Shown in pieces: positions 1 to 12,500 of a stretch of DNA of 64,000 nt; positions within the stretch are counted from its first letter, which is position 1, and every line of letters starts with the position of its first letter. Both the position numbers and the translations under genes were made by a program. The notes under the pieces were generated by a model. That model saw nothing but the letters and a program-made list of their open reading frames with translations. It was not told the origin of the DNA and searched no databases. The DNA is from Odontesthes bonariensis (lineage: Eukaryota > Chordata > Actinopteri > Atheriniformes > Atherinopsidae): positions 15,156,743-15,220,742 of the forward strand of contig NC_134510.1 in NCBI RefSeq assembly GCF_027942865.1, read 5' to 3'.

Positions 1-220
1 TCCTAGATTATACGTTCTAGAGGCCACTAAAACTTTTCATATTTGTGTCAAAACTTTTAATTAATTGGTTGCAATGGGGGTGTGAAGAGTATTTCAAGCA
101 ATATGTAAAAAAATGTTCCAGAAAAAGATCCCCTACCCCGCCTTTAAGTCCCTTGAATTGAAATAAAGTGAAATCAATTTTTTACTGCTTTAAATGATTC
201 GAACATAGGATTTGCTGCAG
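1..220. other. Intronic sequence of tbc1d31, no exon seen
   Basis: AT-rich sequence ending in a polypyrimidine stretch and a CTGCAG acceptor just before 221. I see no open frame with splice sites here. By context it is the intron before the first visible tbc1d31 exon. Confidence 0.5.
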
Positions 221-3144
221 AAAGCAGAGGAGGAGCGCAGAACCATCCTGGCTCAAGAAGAGGAAAAGCTAAAGGAGCAGAGGGCAAAGTGAGCAACAAA
301 ACACTGACTCGTTCATAGACTTCAGCAGAAGATTTGATTTCAGGGAAATTGGTATTTGACTCTGCCTCATTCCATTCAGGCTGGCAGCCATGAAGAGAGA
401 GCTGAAAGTGAAGGAATTACAGCTGCTGGATGCAACGAGAAGGCGCTTTCTGAAACACCAGCAGGACCTGCAAGCCTCACAGATCAAAAGACTAGACCAG
501 GAGATCAGCAGAAAGGTGAACTCTGGTGTCAGGCTCCATGAATGTTTAGTTTTATTTATTTTTTTGCTTGTTTCAGTTTGTCCCAACAGATGTTTAAAGT
601 TCTAACCCTGAATTAGATTAAGCTGGTAAAGAAAAAAGCTGCTTAAAGTGAATAAATGTGGCTGCGTGGTGTCTCCACAGGGTGGCAGTATAGGCAACTC
701 GTGGTTGTAACTCTAGATGTAGTTGTCCTCACCAGAAACCAGAGCTCTTATACTGCAAGTATACTGCATATACATTCATAAGAGGAAAGCGGTGAAAGCT
801 CCTCTTAAGGAAATATTTTCATCTTTGGGAATATCTGGGATATTATATGAGGAAACATGCCGGTCAGTGATGGGGCTCAGACAAACAGCTGCTGAGTCAC
901 TTAATTTTACCAGGTCTAGTCAATGCGTTGTGAGGCTGCTCACAAAGGCTTATGTGCTTTATGATAATTGTGAACACTAGTTCTTTTTCTTCATAATCTT
1001 TTGGAGGAAACTATATTTCTTTGACGTCTTCATTCTGCTGCAGATGGATCTCCGTGAACAAGAGACGGCCACAGCTGTCCAGGATCTAGAAGTCAGACAG
1101 ATGGAACTGGAAGCTCAAAGGAAACGACTTGAGCAGGTGAACACCTTTGTGAATGTCTTTTTTTTTTTTTTTTTTTTTAATTGTGATTTGTATCTTTATT
1201 TCTTCTCTGACAGTTCACTCAAGCTCGCTAAATAAACAAAACACGTTAGATATTTGCCACTTCAGATTTTTATCAAAAGTCGGCCGGCGGAAGCAAATCT
1301 CCAAATGCGGCGGCCCTCATGAACACAGGGTTTTGGTTACACTGTGCACTCGATTAATCAGACATTGGATCTGATTAATCCAGTGTCTGCCTAATGTTTT
1401 TGACAATAATATCACCTTTTTCTGAAAGTACTGTTTGTACAGTTTGTGTTTCCAGCTCTCTATTACTAAAACTGAATTTCCATTACTCGGTGATAACTAC
1501 TACCTCTGAGTCCTTTTTTGTGTTTTACCTTCCCTTTTTTTTTGGGTGACCATTTTCACAGCACTTGTTGAAAGAGCAGCAACGTGTAGGCCAGGAGGTT
1601 GAGGAGGAGGTGCGAATGAAAATGAAGGAGGGAGAGAGAGCAGAGGACAACTACACAGAGCTGCTGCACAATGCAGAAACTAACCTTCAGGTTGGTGGAA
1701 TGCGTTCCTGTGTAATTTTGACTTGGACAACAAGTTATTATGAAGCGACGCCATAATCCAAACCCGATGTTAACAGTAGTCAACCATAAGTACTCCACCC
1801 ACCTGAAATCTTTAACTTCCGTATCGGTTGAATTTATCTCCAAACACACTCACAGGCCCTAGAGGAGTCCCTGGCAGAGGCATACCAACTGGGCTTGGAG
1901 TCAGACTGGCAGAGAGAAGTGGTGGGGCGCCTTCAGCAGGTGGATGATGAGCAGGAGAAGAAGAGGCAGAGACTGACAGAGCTTCAAAGGCAAACTGTGG
2001 CAGAGGAGGAGAGACTGGCTGACACCATGAGAGATGTGACAGGGAGGAAGGTGAGGACGGCACGAGTGTCTTTGTGGACATATCAGTTGACTTGTGTAGT
2101 ACATGAAAAACTACAGACATTATTTTGTGGGCTCTTTAACATTGCAAGGCAGCTTTTAAAAGTAAACACAACTGTCAATAATAAAAGAAAACCATCAAAT
2201 ATTTCTGAAGACTGTTGAATTGGTTAAAATGGGCGGTATAGTTCCTGTTATTCCAACTAATTATACGTGTACATTTTCAGTGGGATGAAGTGATGAATAC
2301 CAGAGCCAAACTGCAGGAGCAGCGACAGTCCTGGTCTTCAGTAGAAATGGGTATCACTAAATACACAAATCCTTTTTTTTTTTTTGTTTTTCTATTTAAA
2401 CCTTCAGCCACTTAAACTTGTGTTCATTTTCAAACATTTTCTGTAATCCAGACATTGCTCTAATTGTTTTCGGATATCAATTATTTTGTTAGATGGACAG
2501 AGACGGGCAAGAACAGGAGTTCCTGGCAGAACTGCTTTTTCTTTTGCAACCAAAGATGCAAATCCAGCAGTCAGAGCCAACTCTGCCTCCAACCTGAGGC
2601 CTGCAGGAACCACCGTGGTGTGTCTGAACAGCAGTTCCCCCTCAGACAGCACATCCACCAACTGTGAGTCATTTTAATTATTTGAAAACCGTCAAATTAA
2701 GATAAAATGTTTTATTTGTTGCGTTTCTTTTGAACCGTTTTCACCCACAAATACGTTTTCTTTTGAAAAGAGGATGGTTATTGCTAACCAAACAGGGTTA
2801 TGGTGTACAATGAGAACTGTGGTATGATCTTATACAGAACTCACAAAGTGAGTGTAGTAAGATAGTCATCAGATTCCTGAAGCTCCTTTGTCTGAAATGT
2901 GCAGTTTAAAAGTCCCTATTTAAGAAAGTTTACGATTGGATTTTTGTATCAGTAATGCTGTCTGTCTCCATTTCTTTGCATCCTGTTAGTCTCCCTGGAC
3001 CGAGGCCGGGCCCAGCTGGACAGCGGCGAGAGAGAGCTGCTGAAGGAAATCCGAGAACTGAGACAGAAGCTGGCAGTCAGAGCCAAAGAGGGCAGCTTGA
3101 CCTCCTCGCAGTCTGTCCACACACTGTCCTCTGTCTCCCAGTGA
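221..3144 (+). CDS. tbc1d31: TBC1 domain family member 31 (tbc1d31), C-terminal part only
   Basis: Eight exons encode the last 338 residues: 221-288, 380-515, 1044-1136, 1562-1690, 1856-2050, 2281-2350, 2493-2663, 2990-3144 (TGA at 3142-3144). All junctions are GT-AG and phases agree. The first five exons encode an almost unbroken coiled coil rich in E, K, Q and R. The last three give a Ser/Thr-rich linker, a short helix (RELLKEIRELRQKL) and a Ser-rich tail ending VSQ. WD repeats and the TBC domain, known for this centriolar-satellite family, would lie left of the window and are not seen. I did not identify the gene by a diagnostic motif. The name rests on the coiled-coil C-terminus plus position directly upstream of fam83a, c8orf76, zhx1 and atad2, where TBC1D31 lies in human. 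Another long coiled-coil protein remains possible. Confidence 0.72.
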
Positions 3145-5093
3145 CCACAGGCTGCCTCTCTGACGTCACACTGTCAGAGAAACATGTTCTTATCTCCAAC
3201 AACACAGTGATTTAGACTGTGGAGCATGCTGGCTGGCTGTTATGTATTCAGCACTATTTTAGTCCTCACATTCCTCCATCTTAAGCCACCAATTATCTCT
3301 ATTACCCATCAGACCATTTTAACTGTATATGAGCACAAACTAGCTCACGAAGGCCCATCTTTTCCATCAAAAATCAGCCCTCTGACTCAAAACAGGCCCA
3401 TCCTTTGGGTTTCCTGCTGTGCTTCATGTGATGGTGGTCAACCTGGGATTTATTGTATTCTATCGTTTTGTTCAAGTTAGTTCTCGTATCAATTGCTATT
3501 TAACTATTGGATAGACTGATGCACACACACACAAAATACTGTAAATATTTGGGTGCTTTTGGCTACACTTATGTGCTGTACTGATTCGATACACCTCTTG
3601 AAACGACACCTGTGTTTCCTCACTCTAATCTCCTCGAGGAGGAGGAGGAGCAATCCCTAGTCTCGACGAGAGGAAGCAGTAATGAGTTATTGAGTTATGA
3701 AAAAAACCTTTAGTGTCTTCTGCAGCCTACAGTGCAGCCATGCTAACCACAAACACAAATGATCACGTCTCCGTTTTGTTGCCTGAACAACAATTATTCG
3801 TTGTTGTCATTTTTTTCAGAAAGTCTTGTATTTTTCATTTTTTCATTTTAACAAATTTTACTTTTGTCTTATTTAAAACCTGTTTTGGATAAAAATGAAT
3901 TGAAAAGTCCTGGTTAATCTGCTGTTTCATTGTGAGTTTAGTCCTTGCATTCTTATATGATTTAAAAGGGATTTATAACACATGTCTGATGATTTATTTA
4001 TTTATTTATTTATTTAAGTAGTTTCAGATAATCTGTTAACATTCACATGTATTTAATCCCTTTGTTGTGGCACTTCCAACTGGCTCTGGTGCATTCTTCT
4101 GAGAGTGTTTTCTGAGAAGCTTTAACAACTTGTCTGGCCCTGTGTCAAAGTCACTGAACACAAGACGTGTCTGAATGAGGTTTGACTGAGTCGCAAAGTC
4201 AAACGAATTGTCTGCAAGACGAGGATTGTGTAAAAGTACAAGGATACACAAAAAATGAAATAATTATTCTGCAGTGAAAGTTCTCAAAAGCTTAGCAGCT
4301 TGGAACAGACTTCCTCTGTCTGGCTGTCCAGACAAACTGAGTAATCAGAGAGTGCCTTGATCTTACAGATACACAAACCATCCGAGGAGCAGAATTAAAA
4401 GTGTATTCAGGATTTGTGTGTCTCTGTCGGGGTGTGTCTCCTTTGGGTCCAGCGGACATCCAGGTGCTGTTTGACGAGAGCTGAGGTGACAACCATCCCC
4501 ATTCCTGTCACTCATTCACTTCTATCCATCCGCCCATCTTTTATCTGTGCTCTTGGGCCTGAGAGAACTGCAAAATGAGTCCATTGTGCCAAGATATATA
4601 ATCACTGAACAGGTGAACAAACAATAACATAAGTCTGTGCAATAAGCACAAGAGAGCCATGCCTCAAAGCCAAAAAAAAGCTTTGAATAACTTGTCATAT
4701 TTACAGGCTATCATGAACTCTGAACAACTGCTAAAGTAATTTTGGACTTACTTACATTTATGTAGACACATTTTGCTGTGTATTTTTTAAATCTGTACAT
4801 AGTGAGTACCAACGACTGGAAGACTGCTGTTCTAAACATGAAATGAACTTCACACTCATTCTCACCCGTCACATCTGATCGTGTTAAGAAACCACTCTGC
4901 CTTCACTGGAGGCGGGCCTTTGTCTCATAACTTGTCTTTTTGAATCAGCAGATCTCTCAGAGTGATCGTACACAGCTGTAACATCACTCTGTTTGGGGTT
5001 GAACACAACTCATCTATATTGAAATGAAAGGCTTGAGCCTTTGGCATTTGCCAAACCACAGAACGAGGCTTTGATTGTTGTTGTTCGTAAACT
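3145..5093. other. tbc1d31 3' UTR and spacer before fam83a
   Basis: No gene supported. The left part should be the tbc1d31 3' UTR, but I saw no clear AATAAA within several hundred bases of the stop. A (TTTA)n run lies near 4000-4017. The right end holds the fam83a 5' UTR. Short open frames here have no splice context and no family resemblance. Confidence 0.5.
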
Positions 5094-8000
5094 ATGGATG
5101 CATCCGATAGTGTGCCTGTACTGTGGTACAGGACGTCCAAACCTCTGGGGAAGGTGAGGCGGCGGGTTCAAGACCTCCGCAACCCTTCCTCTTCTTACTC
5201 TGACTTCATAGCCAGCAGACCCGGGTTGGACCTCAGCCACAACGAGAGCACTCGCCTTGCCGTGGATTGCTTGTTCAACCAGGGCTTGGAGGGATACCAA
5301 AGGGCGTTAAAGGCGGAGGGAGAAGTGGATTTTCTGTCAGAGATGGAAAAGAATTACATCCTGGAAAACGCGAGGGATGGCAGCACAGGTTCTACATGTT
5401 TGTTTATGCATTTATGAATATAACCTATCTTTTATCTATTCTGTGAGGCCTGCTGTGCTTGAACAGCGAATAACCATCGGATTGAGGGCACCGATTGCTG
5501 TTTTTTTTTTTCCTTTTATGACTTATAGACTTATACAAGTTTGTGCTTTACACAGATGATAAAGATGCACCCCATGTGGAGGACAAAGAGATTGAACGTT
5601 TATCTGATGGCCTTCAGTCTTGCTACCGGGGCTCTGCGGTGTCAACAGACAGCGACTCTACTGTGGAAGGGTTAGACCAGAGTGGCCCTAAAGGTACTGC
5701 AGGAGTAGAAAGTTTTATGGAAATGATAATGTCTGCGAGCCCAGCTGAGAGACATTCTCATTTGCTGCTCTCCATGATGTTTTTGCCTATCCAGATGTAA
5801 AATGGATTGATCCCACCCTGGAGGATCCCAGCGTTGAGGTTTTTTTCCAATCTGACAGGGCAGCAGGCATGAAAGACCTGGTCAGGCAGTTCATCAGAAA
5901 GGCTAATACGGTGTGTTCGTGTTTCTTCATGCATGAATATGTGTTAGAGAGAACATGACACGCATGCCTGTTCATGCGAGCTGTCAGTAGGCCTACTGCT
6001 GAAATGTCGGAAGCGCGGTGATTTATACTGACTGACATCTTTAGTAGCGCGTGACAGACTGTGTGGCTGTGCTTAGGCCCTGGCCATAGTGATGGACAGC
6101 TTCAGTGACACAGAGCTGCTGTGTGATCTTCTGGAGGCGAGCATCAAGAGAAATGTGTCCGTTCATCTGCTGTTGGATCACCACAACCTGAACCTGTTTG
6201 TCAGCATGTGGCAGGAACTCAAACTCAACAGCAAAAAATTCCCCGTGAGTATTTTCATTTTCACAATCCTGGTGACGCGAACACACTGTGCTTCGAAGGC
6301 TTGGGGGTTGTTATTATTTTTCCTGCAACACAGTGCTACAACCAAAAGTCTGCCCCCGCAAGCATGAAATAAACCAATTATATGCATCCGATCCTTTTTG
6401 TGTTGTGTGTATAGAAGCTGTCTGTACGGAGTGTCCATGGACAGACGTACTGTGCCAAGACGGGCAGAAAGCTGACGGGTCAGATTGCAGAGAGTTTCAT
6501 CATCAGTGACTGGACTGAGGTGCTGACCGGTTCATACAGGTATGTCAGCATTTGGTCCGTCCCCAGATCGTAAAAAACAGGTATACAACCTCAGATAAAC
6601 AACAGTGCATGACACTGAGTCATTATTTATTAAAGAAAAACTAAGCCAAAATGTTGAAAAAAAAAAGTCCACCCTTACTGTTTCCATAGAAATCAATAGG
6701 GTGAGTAGCAGCCAGGTGCTGCTCATACATTGTGCTTGATTAACTTGATCCTTAGTGAGGGAGCTCTGTGTTCATTTGGATTATAAGAACACAATTGTAA
6801 TAAAATTTGAATAACATGGAAATGACTGGATTAGTGCATCGTCGCCTCACAGCAAGAGGGTTCCTGGTTTGATTCCCAGCTGGGACCTTTGTGTGGCATT
6901 TGCATGTTCCCCCCCGAGACCTCAACATGACTGAAAGGCTGTGGCTTAGTTTCTGATGAATAAAGGACACAGTGTTGCATGTCGTGTTCTAATTAGGTTA
7001 TATTTACCTAACTTTATATTCTGGTGAGAGCTTACTTCCTCAGATGACTGTATGTTTCCATTCTACCTGTGTCTCCTCTCTTTTCTATGATTCCTAATTT
7101 TGCGTGGGTATGTGTGTTGTCCCCTCAGTTTCACCTGGCTGTCATGGCAGGTCCATCGTAGTGGCGCTGTACTGATAAAGGGGAGCTCAGTCACACCTTT
7201 CCATCATGAATTCCGCAGACTGTACTCCAGCTCTGAGCCTGTCGTCGGCTTTGTCCCTTTCATCACACCACCGCAGGCCCTTTGTCTTGACTCCACGTCA
7301 CGTGAAGCTCAGGATAACCACACTGTTATCAGTCAGAAGATATCCATCCAGGCAAAAATGATATCCCTCTGGGCTTGGAATGAAGAGGCTGAAAACACTG
7401 AAATGAAATCAGCAAAGACGGTTTTGTGCATTCCACAGAACACAGAGTTCGATGGCAGCAAAGGTGGTAACCGTTCTGTTCAGATGGCAGGTGCTGGTTC
7501 ACACACTGAGAGAGAACCTCCGCAACTGTACCCACAGACTTTGGTTCAACCAGCAGCACAGTGTGAGGGGTGGAGTGTTGAAAAGCCACAGCTCACAGTA
7601 GGAGCTGTCGGCACCCAGCTTGTTTCAGGATCAAATCTGGAGCCTCTAAAGGAGAATCAAAACCAGATCCACAGCCCCTCTCCTCGTCAGATCCTCTTCT
7701 CAGATGTTGAATCTCAGCTTGCCAAGCCCACTATCAAAAAAGCTGAGACAAATCTGAGGGTTGAGGAACCAAACCCTATGCATGCAGCCTCCCCAGCACT
7801 CGGGCAGCACAAGGCTGTATGTTATCAGTCAGCTTTGAGGAAGAATTCAAATCCTGAGCGCATAGATGTGGGCAGTGAAAGGCTTTTTCCTCAGAGCTTA
7901 GTGACAAAGCCTTTAGGGCTCGTGTCAGGCCTAAACACACAAAGAGGCCAATGGAATTACTCACTAAACTATCAACCAAAGGTAGGGCTTCCGTCTGATA

Positions 8001-8425
8001 ATCCCAGCCTCCTCTACCCTTCTACACAACAGCCAACGACCAGCCATCAATTCCATTTTACCAGCTCCAGAGGGCACACATCTGGCCTTCAAACCAAAAT
8101 CTTCAATGCAATGGGAACTCATCTCAGGCTGCACCTGCAGGCAGACTCGACGCGGTTTCTGACAGTTGGAGGGGCCAAAATGCAGCCGCAAAATGCCACC
8201 TATCAGCAGAATAACTGTCCTCCGAGACTGAACTTGACCCCCCAAAAGCACCAGGCCGCAGGACCCAGAGCTGTGGCTCGTTACAACTCCTTCAGCGGCA
8301 CCACTGCGACAGGACAGCTGGGTTGGAGGAGCCCTCAGAACGGCATGAATACATCGCTGGGAAGGAGCAGGAGCATGACTGACAGAGACGCAGCAGGCCT
8401 TCATCCAAACAGAACATACACCTGA
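5094..8425 (+). CDS. fam83a: FAM83-family protein, fam83a by synteny
   Basis: Six exons, 712 residues: 5094-5388, 5556-5693, 5795-5910, 6077-6244, 6415-6539, 7129-8425. The first ~310 residues form the DUF1669 (pseudo-phospholipase-D-like) domain typical of FAM83 proteins. Recognisable pieces are SHNESTRLAVDCLFNQG and EGEVDFLSEMEKNYI early, then VMDSFSDTELLCDLLEA, YCAKTGRKLTGQIAESFIISDW and GSYSFTWLSWQVHRS. The family is known to bind and localise casein kinase 1 isoforms through this domain and acts downstream of growth-factor signalling. No HKD catalytic motif is visible, as expected. Exon 6 adds a ~400-residue Ser/Gln/Pro-rich tail of low conservation, so the protein is much longer than human FAM83A (434 residues). 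The paralogue assignment comes from the neighbours. It converges on c8orf76. Confidence 0.87.
6815..6985 (+). repeat. tRNA-like SINE fragment, common teleost dispersed repeat
   Basis: The stretch GCCTCACAGCAAGAGGGTTC, then a B-box-like GGTTTGATTCC, then a 'TTTGCATGTTC' block, is the diagnostic core of a dispersed repeat very common in teleosts. It lies in fam83a intron 5. The same family occurs near 36955-37210 in the opposite orientation. Family name not assigned. Confidence 0.6.
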
Positions 8426-9528
8426 GAGGCGTATACTCACACTGCAGACATTTAGTGTCTAAAATGTGTTTTAGCAGAACATTTGAGGGGACTTTGAGTG
8501 CTTATGCACACTCGCACAGGTGTTATGACTTGTTGGCTAATTGGACGTGTGTTCATGCTGATGTTGAATGGACAGACATGAAGGATAGATGTGGAAATCT
8601 CACACATCGAGTTTCCACCGTCCTGAGTGACAACGCCTTCCATGTCAGAGAAACGGGTGACTTTTCATTATCCAGGCGGTACTTTCCAACGCCTCTTTAA
8701 TCCGCAGATATTTTCTAATTAACAACCATTTTTAAGACGAGTGATTATTTTAGTGTGTCGACGCGAATAGTTGTGCAGTCACCATTTCTTTTTCTGTAGT
8801 TATTGTGGATATTTTTGGACCAGTAGTGACAGCTAATCCTGCAAGGAGGCCTTTTTTTTCGAAGACAGACTGGCTTGTTACAGCCGCTGTACATGTAACT
8901 GAAGGCATTAAACAGCTGCAGTATTATCAGTATGCAGAGATCTCATTTGTTTTTAACAGCATTTTCTCTCTTCATAGCAGGAAACCCACCACAGGTGGAG
9001 CTAATAATATTGATTATATAACAGCCTACATCAAGATTTTATTCTTTTCTAAGAAAACTAACAGTATTAACCCCATTTGTGGCCATTGCCATTTGTCCGC
9101 AACATAAAATACAAAAAAAAAAAAAAAAAACTATCTCCTCTTAGATAAGAGCTTGCTCACTGACTCTAAAACTGTGAAACGGGGTGTTTGCCTGGACAGA
9201 GAATGTTCTCTGCCAGGGGGCTTCAGTCGTCTGAGGGAAGCTGGCGTTGCCAGATTTTTCAGCAACCAGCTGTTGGTAATTAAAATGTAACACAAAGGCG
9301 TGTATAAAAATCTTTTTAATAATTTACGAACATGTTAAGGCATGAATAAAAAAAGAAAAAAAAAGAAAAGAAATGTTGGTAAAAGAAAGAACACATTCAC
9401 TGCCACGCATTTCACACAAATATTAAGCGGTCTGTACAGTCACGTGTCAGAATAGTGCCATTTGAAACATCATGTGCACGTTCTTTTGTCATCTTCCGAC
9501 TTTTCTGCAGACGATTGATGCCGAGCCA
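8426..9528. other. Convergent 3' region of fam83a and c8orf76
   Basis: Holds the 3' UTRs of two convergent genes and no further coding sequence that I can support. An ATTAAA lies near 8906 and an AATAAA at 9345-9350 on the plus strand. A pure A run lies near 9113-9130. I could not choose the used poly(A) site for either gene. Confidence 0.45.
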
Positions 9529-12500
9529 TTAGGACCTGCTCTGTACTCGGTCCGTCTCCAATACGCCTGTCAGCAGGATCTTGTTCCACCAGCGCTCTCT
9601 GAAGCTCTGCAGACACACACTGGCCAGACTCTCGCCGTCCTGGTAGTCCTCCCTCATCTTCTCCGGGACCAGGTCCTCTGACATCACCTGGGAGACGAAA
9701 GGGGAGGCGTTAGTGTGGACATGTGATCCGTCTGATCCATCCGCCAGACTACCTGAAATTCTAGGTTCTTAAAGGTTTCCTCGCCTCAGTTAGAGCCTGT
9801 AGTGTCATCTCTTTAGGATTTAGCCGCTGTAATGCCTCCTCGGTCTTCTGTAGGGCCTTTTCGCTGCGCTGCAATACAAAAGAGGACTGCTGCTGCCGAA
9901 GGATAGTCAACAGCAGTCTGTGGGAGGCAGAAGACATGAGTTTGTAGCATTAATGTCGAAGCGCGTCTCTTATTATTTATCCTAAGTTGATATTGCATTT
10001 TATCAGTTTGGAAAAACATTTATTTTCACAGAATATATGTTTGCACTTCAGATCTGTTGGCAACCACTTGCTGTCTACTTACAGCTTCCTGGATAATGTT
10101 TTTTGTTGTTTTTTTTTTTAGCTGTGCGCACATGACTTTTAAATACTGTACGGAAACAAAGGAGTTACAATAGCACTGTAGGCTGTACCTTGTCCTGATG
10201 AAACAGATGCCAGCTTTGAGCCATAGCCAGTCCTCACTGAGCTCACCTGTCTCCTTCTGTTGCTCGGACTCTCCATCTACGAGCTCCTGTGCTGATTCTA
10301 GCGGAGAAATGGAAGAAGAACGGGACTTATAACATGTTATGCTAACAGCTCTTTGGAAATCCCCTTGTTGGTGCCAAAATACTATTTCACACCTGTCTGA
10401 CTGTGTTCTCTTTAGCATTTTTAATTGATGCAACGAAGGAAAGGCGAACAAATTATTTGCCTTTGCAACAGGCTGCTAGTAAAAAAAAAAATCGGTTCTT
10501 TGCTAAGTTGTCTTATGTGGAAGCACAACGCCGGTTCATCCCTTGAGTTAGGTGCTCTTTTTATGCTCGAATGATTCATAGATCAGTGTTCAGTGACTTA
10601 GCGAACTTCTGAAAATGGACAAACGAAAACTTTGAAAGATCTTCAGAATGCCTGGAGAACTACTGCTTAAAAGACTACAAGAAAGTCTGTCTCCTTGGAT
10701 GCAAAATATAAAGAAAAACTAAGGGGTGGCTCAAGTACTGTACCTCAGGTGCATCAGATTACACCAGAGAAACAATACGGGTGTTAATACAGGAAGCTAA
10801 GCTAACCGTACCTGTGTTTGCGTTGCTGTCGAGCAGCTGTAAACACGTCTGTCCCAGGCTGAACCAGTGCCAGGGGTTGAAGGGCAGCAGGCTACACAGC
10901 TGCTGCAGACATGACAGCTTCGATCCTATGGCCCCAAAATGCTGGTAGATGCTGACCTTTAGGAGAGGTTTGCATTTCAGTTAAGAGATTGCACTCAACA
11001 AACTCATTTAGATTATGAACAAAAAAAGAAGTGAGTATGTGTGTGTTATCTGGCAGATGCTGACCTTTAGCAGCAAGAGGCTGGTCAGGTGACAGGAATT
11101 AGAGGCTTCTTTGCTCTGGAGAGAGATGGTGTAGATGTTACTGTCAACTGAGGTTTGGCCATTTTGGGCTTAGAGGGATGCCTTGCTGCCATGTTTGGGT
11201 AAGCTGACAGCAGAGGTTGTAAAGTTGGCTTCGACATGATGGTAATTTTATGATAAATTTTACAATAAAAAAAAACTAAATCGACTTTGAATGAGAACTC
11301 ACGGCAGCCACAAAGATACTGGCACTGCTAACATCTGCTAAAAGTATTAGCCACACACTGCGTGTCACACACGCTTGTGCACCTCGTCTTAAAACTGGAC
11401 CCGCCTAAAATGAAATCATATCAATGACTTTGGTACAACAGTGCCAAATTATGTCACTGAATATTGTGAGGACACAGTACTTATAAAAAAAAATTTAAAA
11501 AGGGGAGGGGGGGGGCGCGCATTCAGAACATTCTTATCTTAATACAAAATAAATCTGAGATCATTATCATCTGAGATCCAGTTATTCATAATACACGTGC
11601 CAATTCATAATGAACCCAGATCTAAATTGAATCTAATATACTTGAAAAATGATCTAGAGTTCTAAAAGTTAAAAGTTAAAGCTACGGTTTTCTTCCAAAA
11701 TCTAATGACACGTCTGGAATGGCCATTAGTGGTACCTGAATAAGATCTAATGTTCAAACCTCTCATCTACGGCTGATTCTACTCCAGACCTCCTTTAAAG
11801 ATGATCACTCAATGGCACGAGAGTCGAGTACGTTGAAATTCTCCTAATCGCATAACACCAGGTTCAGTGTTCTCGTTCAGACAACTGGAAAAGATTTACC
11901 AGTACATCAGCCCAGTTCAGCGCCTTGTCCCTCTGTCCCAGCTTGGTGCAGCATCGAGCCATTCCCTCCAGCACGTCCCGCCTGATGCTAAGGTTGTTGT
12001 CGGCGATCCACGTCAGGCAGCTACCGTACGCCTCCAGGGCACTCTGAACCACACAGACAGCAGAGGAGGGGAACAAAGACAATGAGATGTTTAAACAGTG
12101 TGCACTTCTCAAAGTGAGAATGTGCGAGAGTCAGGTCAATAATTTACATTTCACAGCATGAAACTCTGTGAAGTGCAAAAGTCCTAAGCCAAACCTCACT
12201 TCTTTACATTTTGTTACAAGGCAGCCAGACCTCCTTGTTTGCCAAACTGTCTGGCCAAAACCCAATCAGAAAGGGTCTCTTTGGCTCTGTTAACAATTAT
12301 CTGAACATCAGAGACATTCAGGTTTGTGTACGGTCGCATGACCACAGTGTTTTAGTACAGTTTCCATGGACAGGCTGGCTGAAAACTGGCTAATTCCTGG
12401 AGCTCATAAACAGAGTTTCCGCTTTTTGTGTTGGTTTCCAACAAACTTGGCAGGTGATTTGTCAGTTTGGGATGCGAGACTGAGAGGTGACAGATCAAAC

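Noticed and set aside
7964-8440. 158-residue minus-strand open frame
   Set aside because: Antisense to the last exon of fam83a, no resemblance to known proteins, no promoter or splice context.
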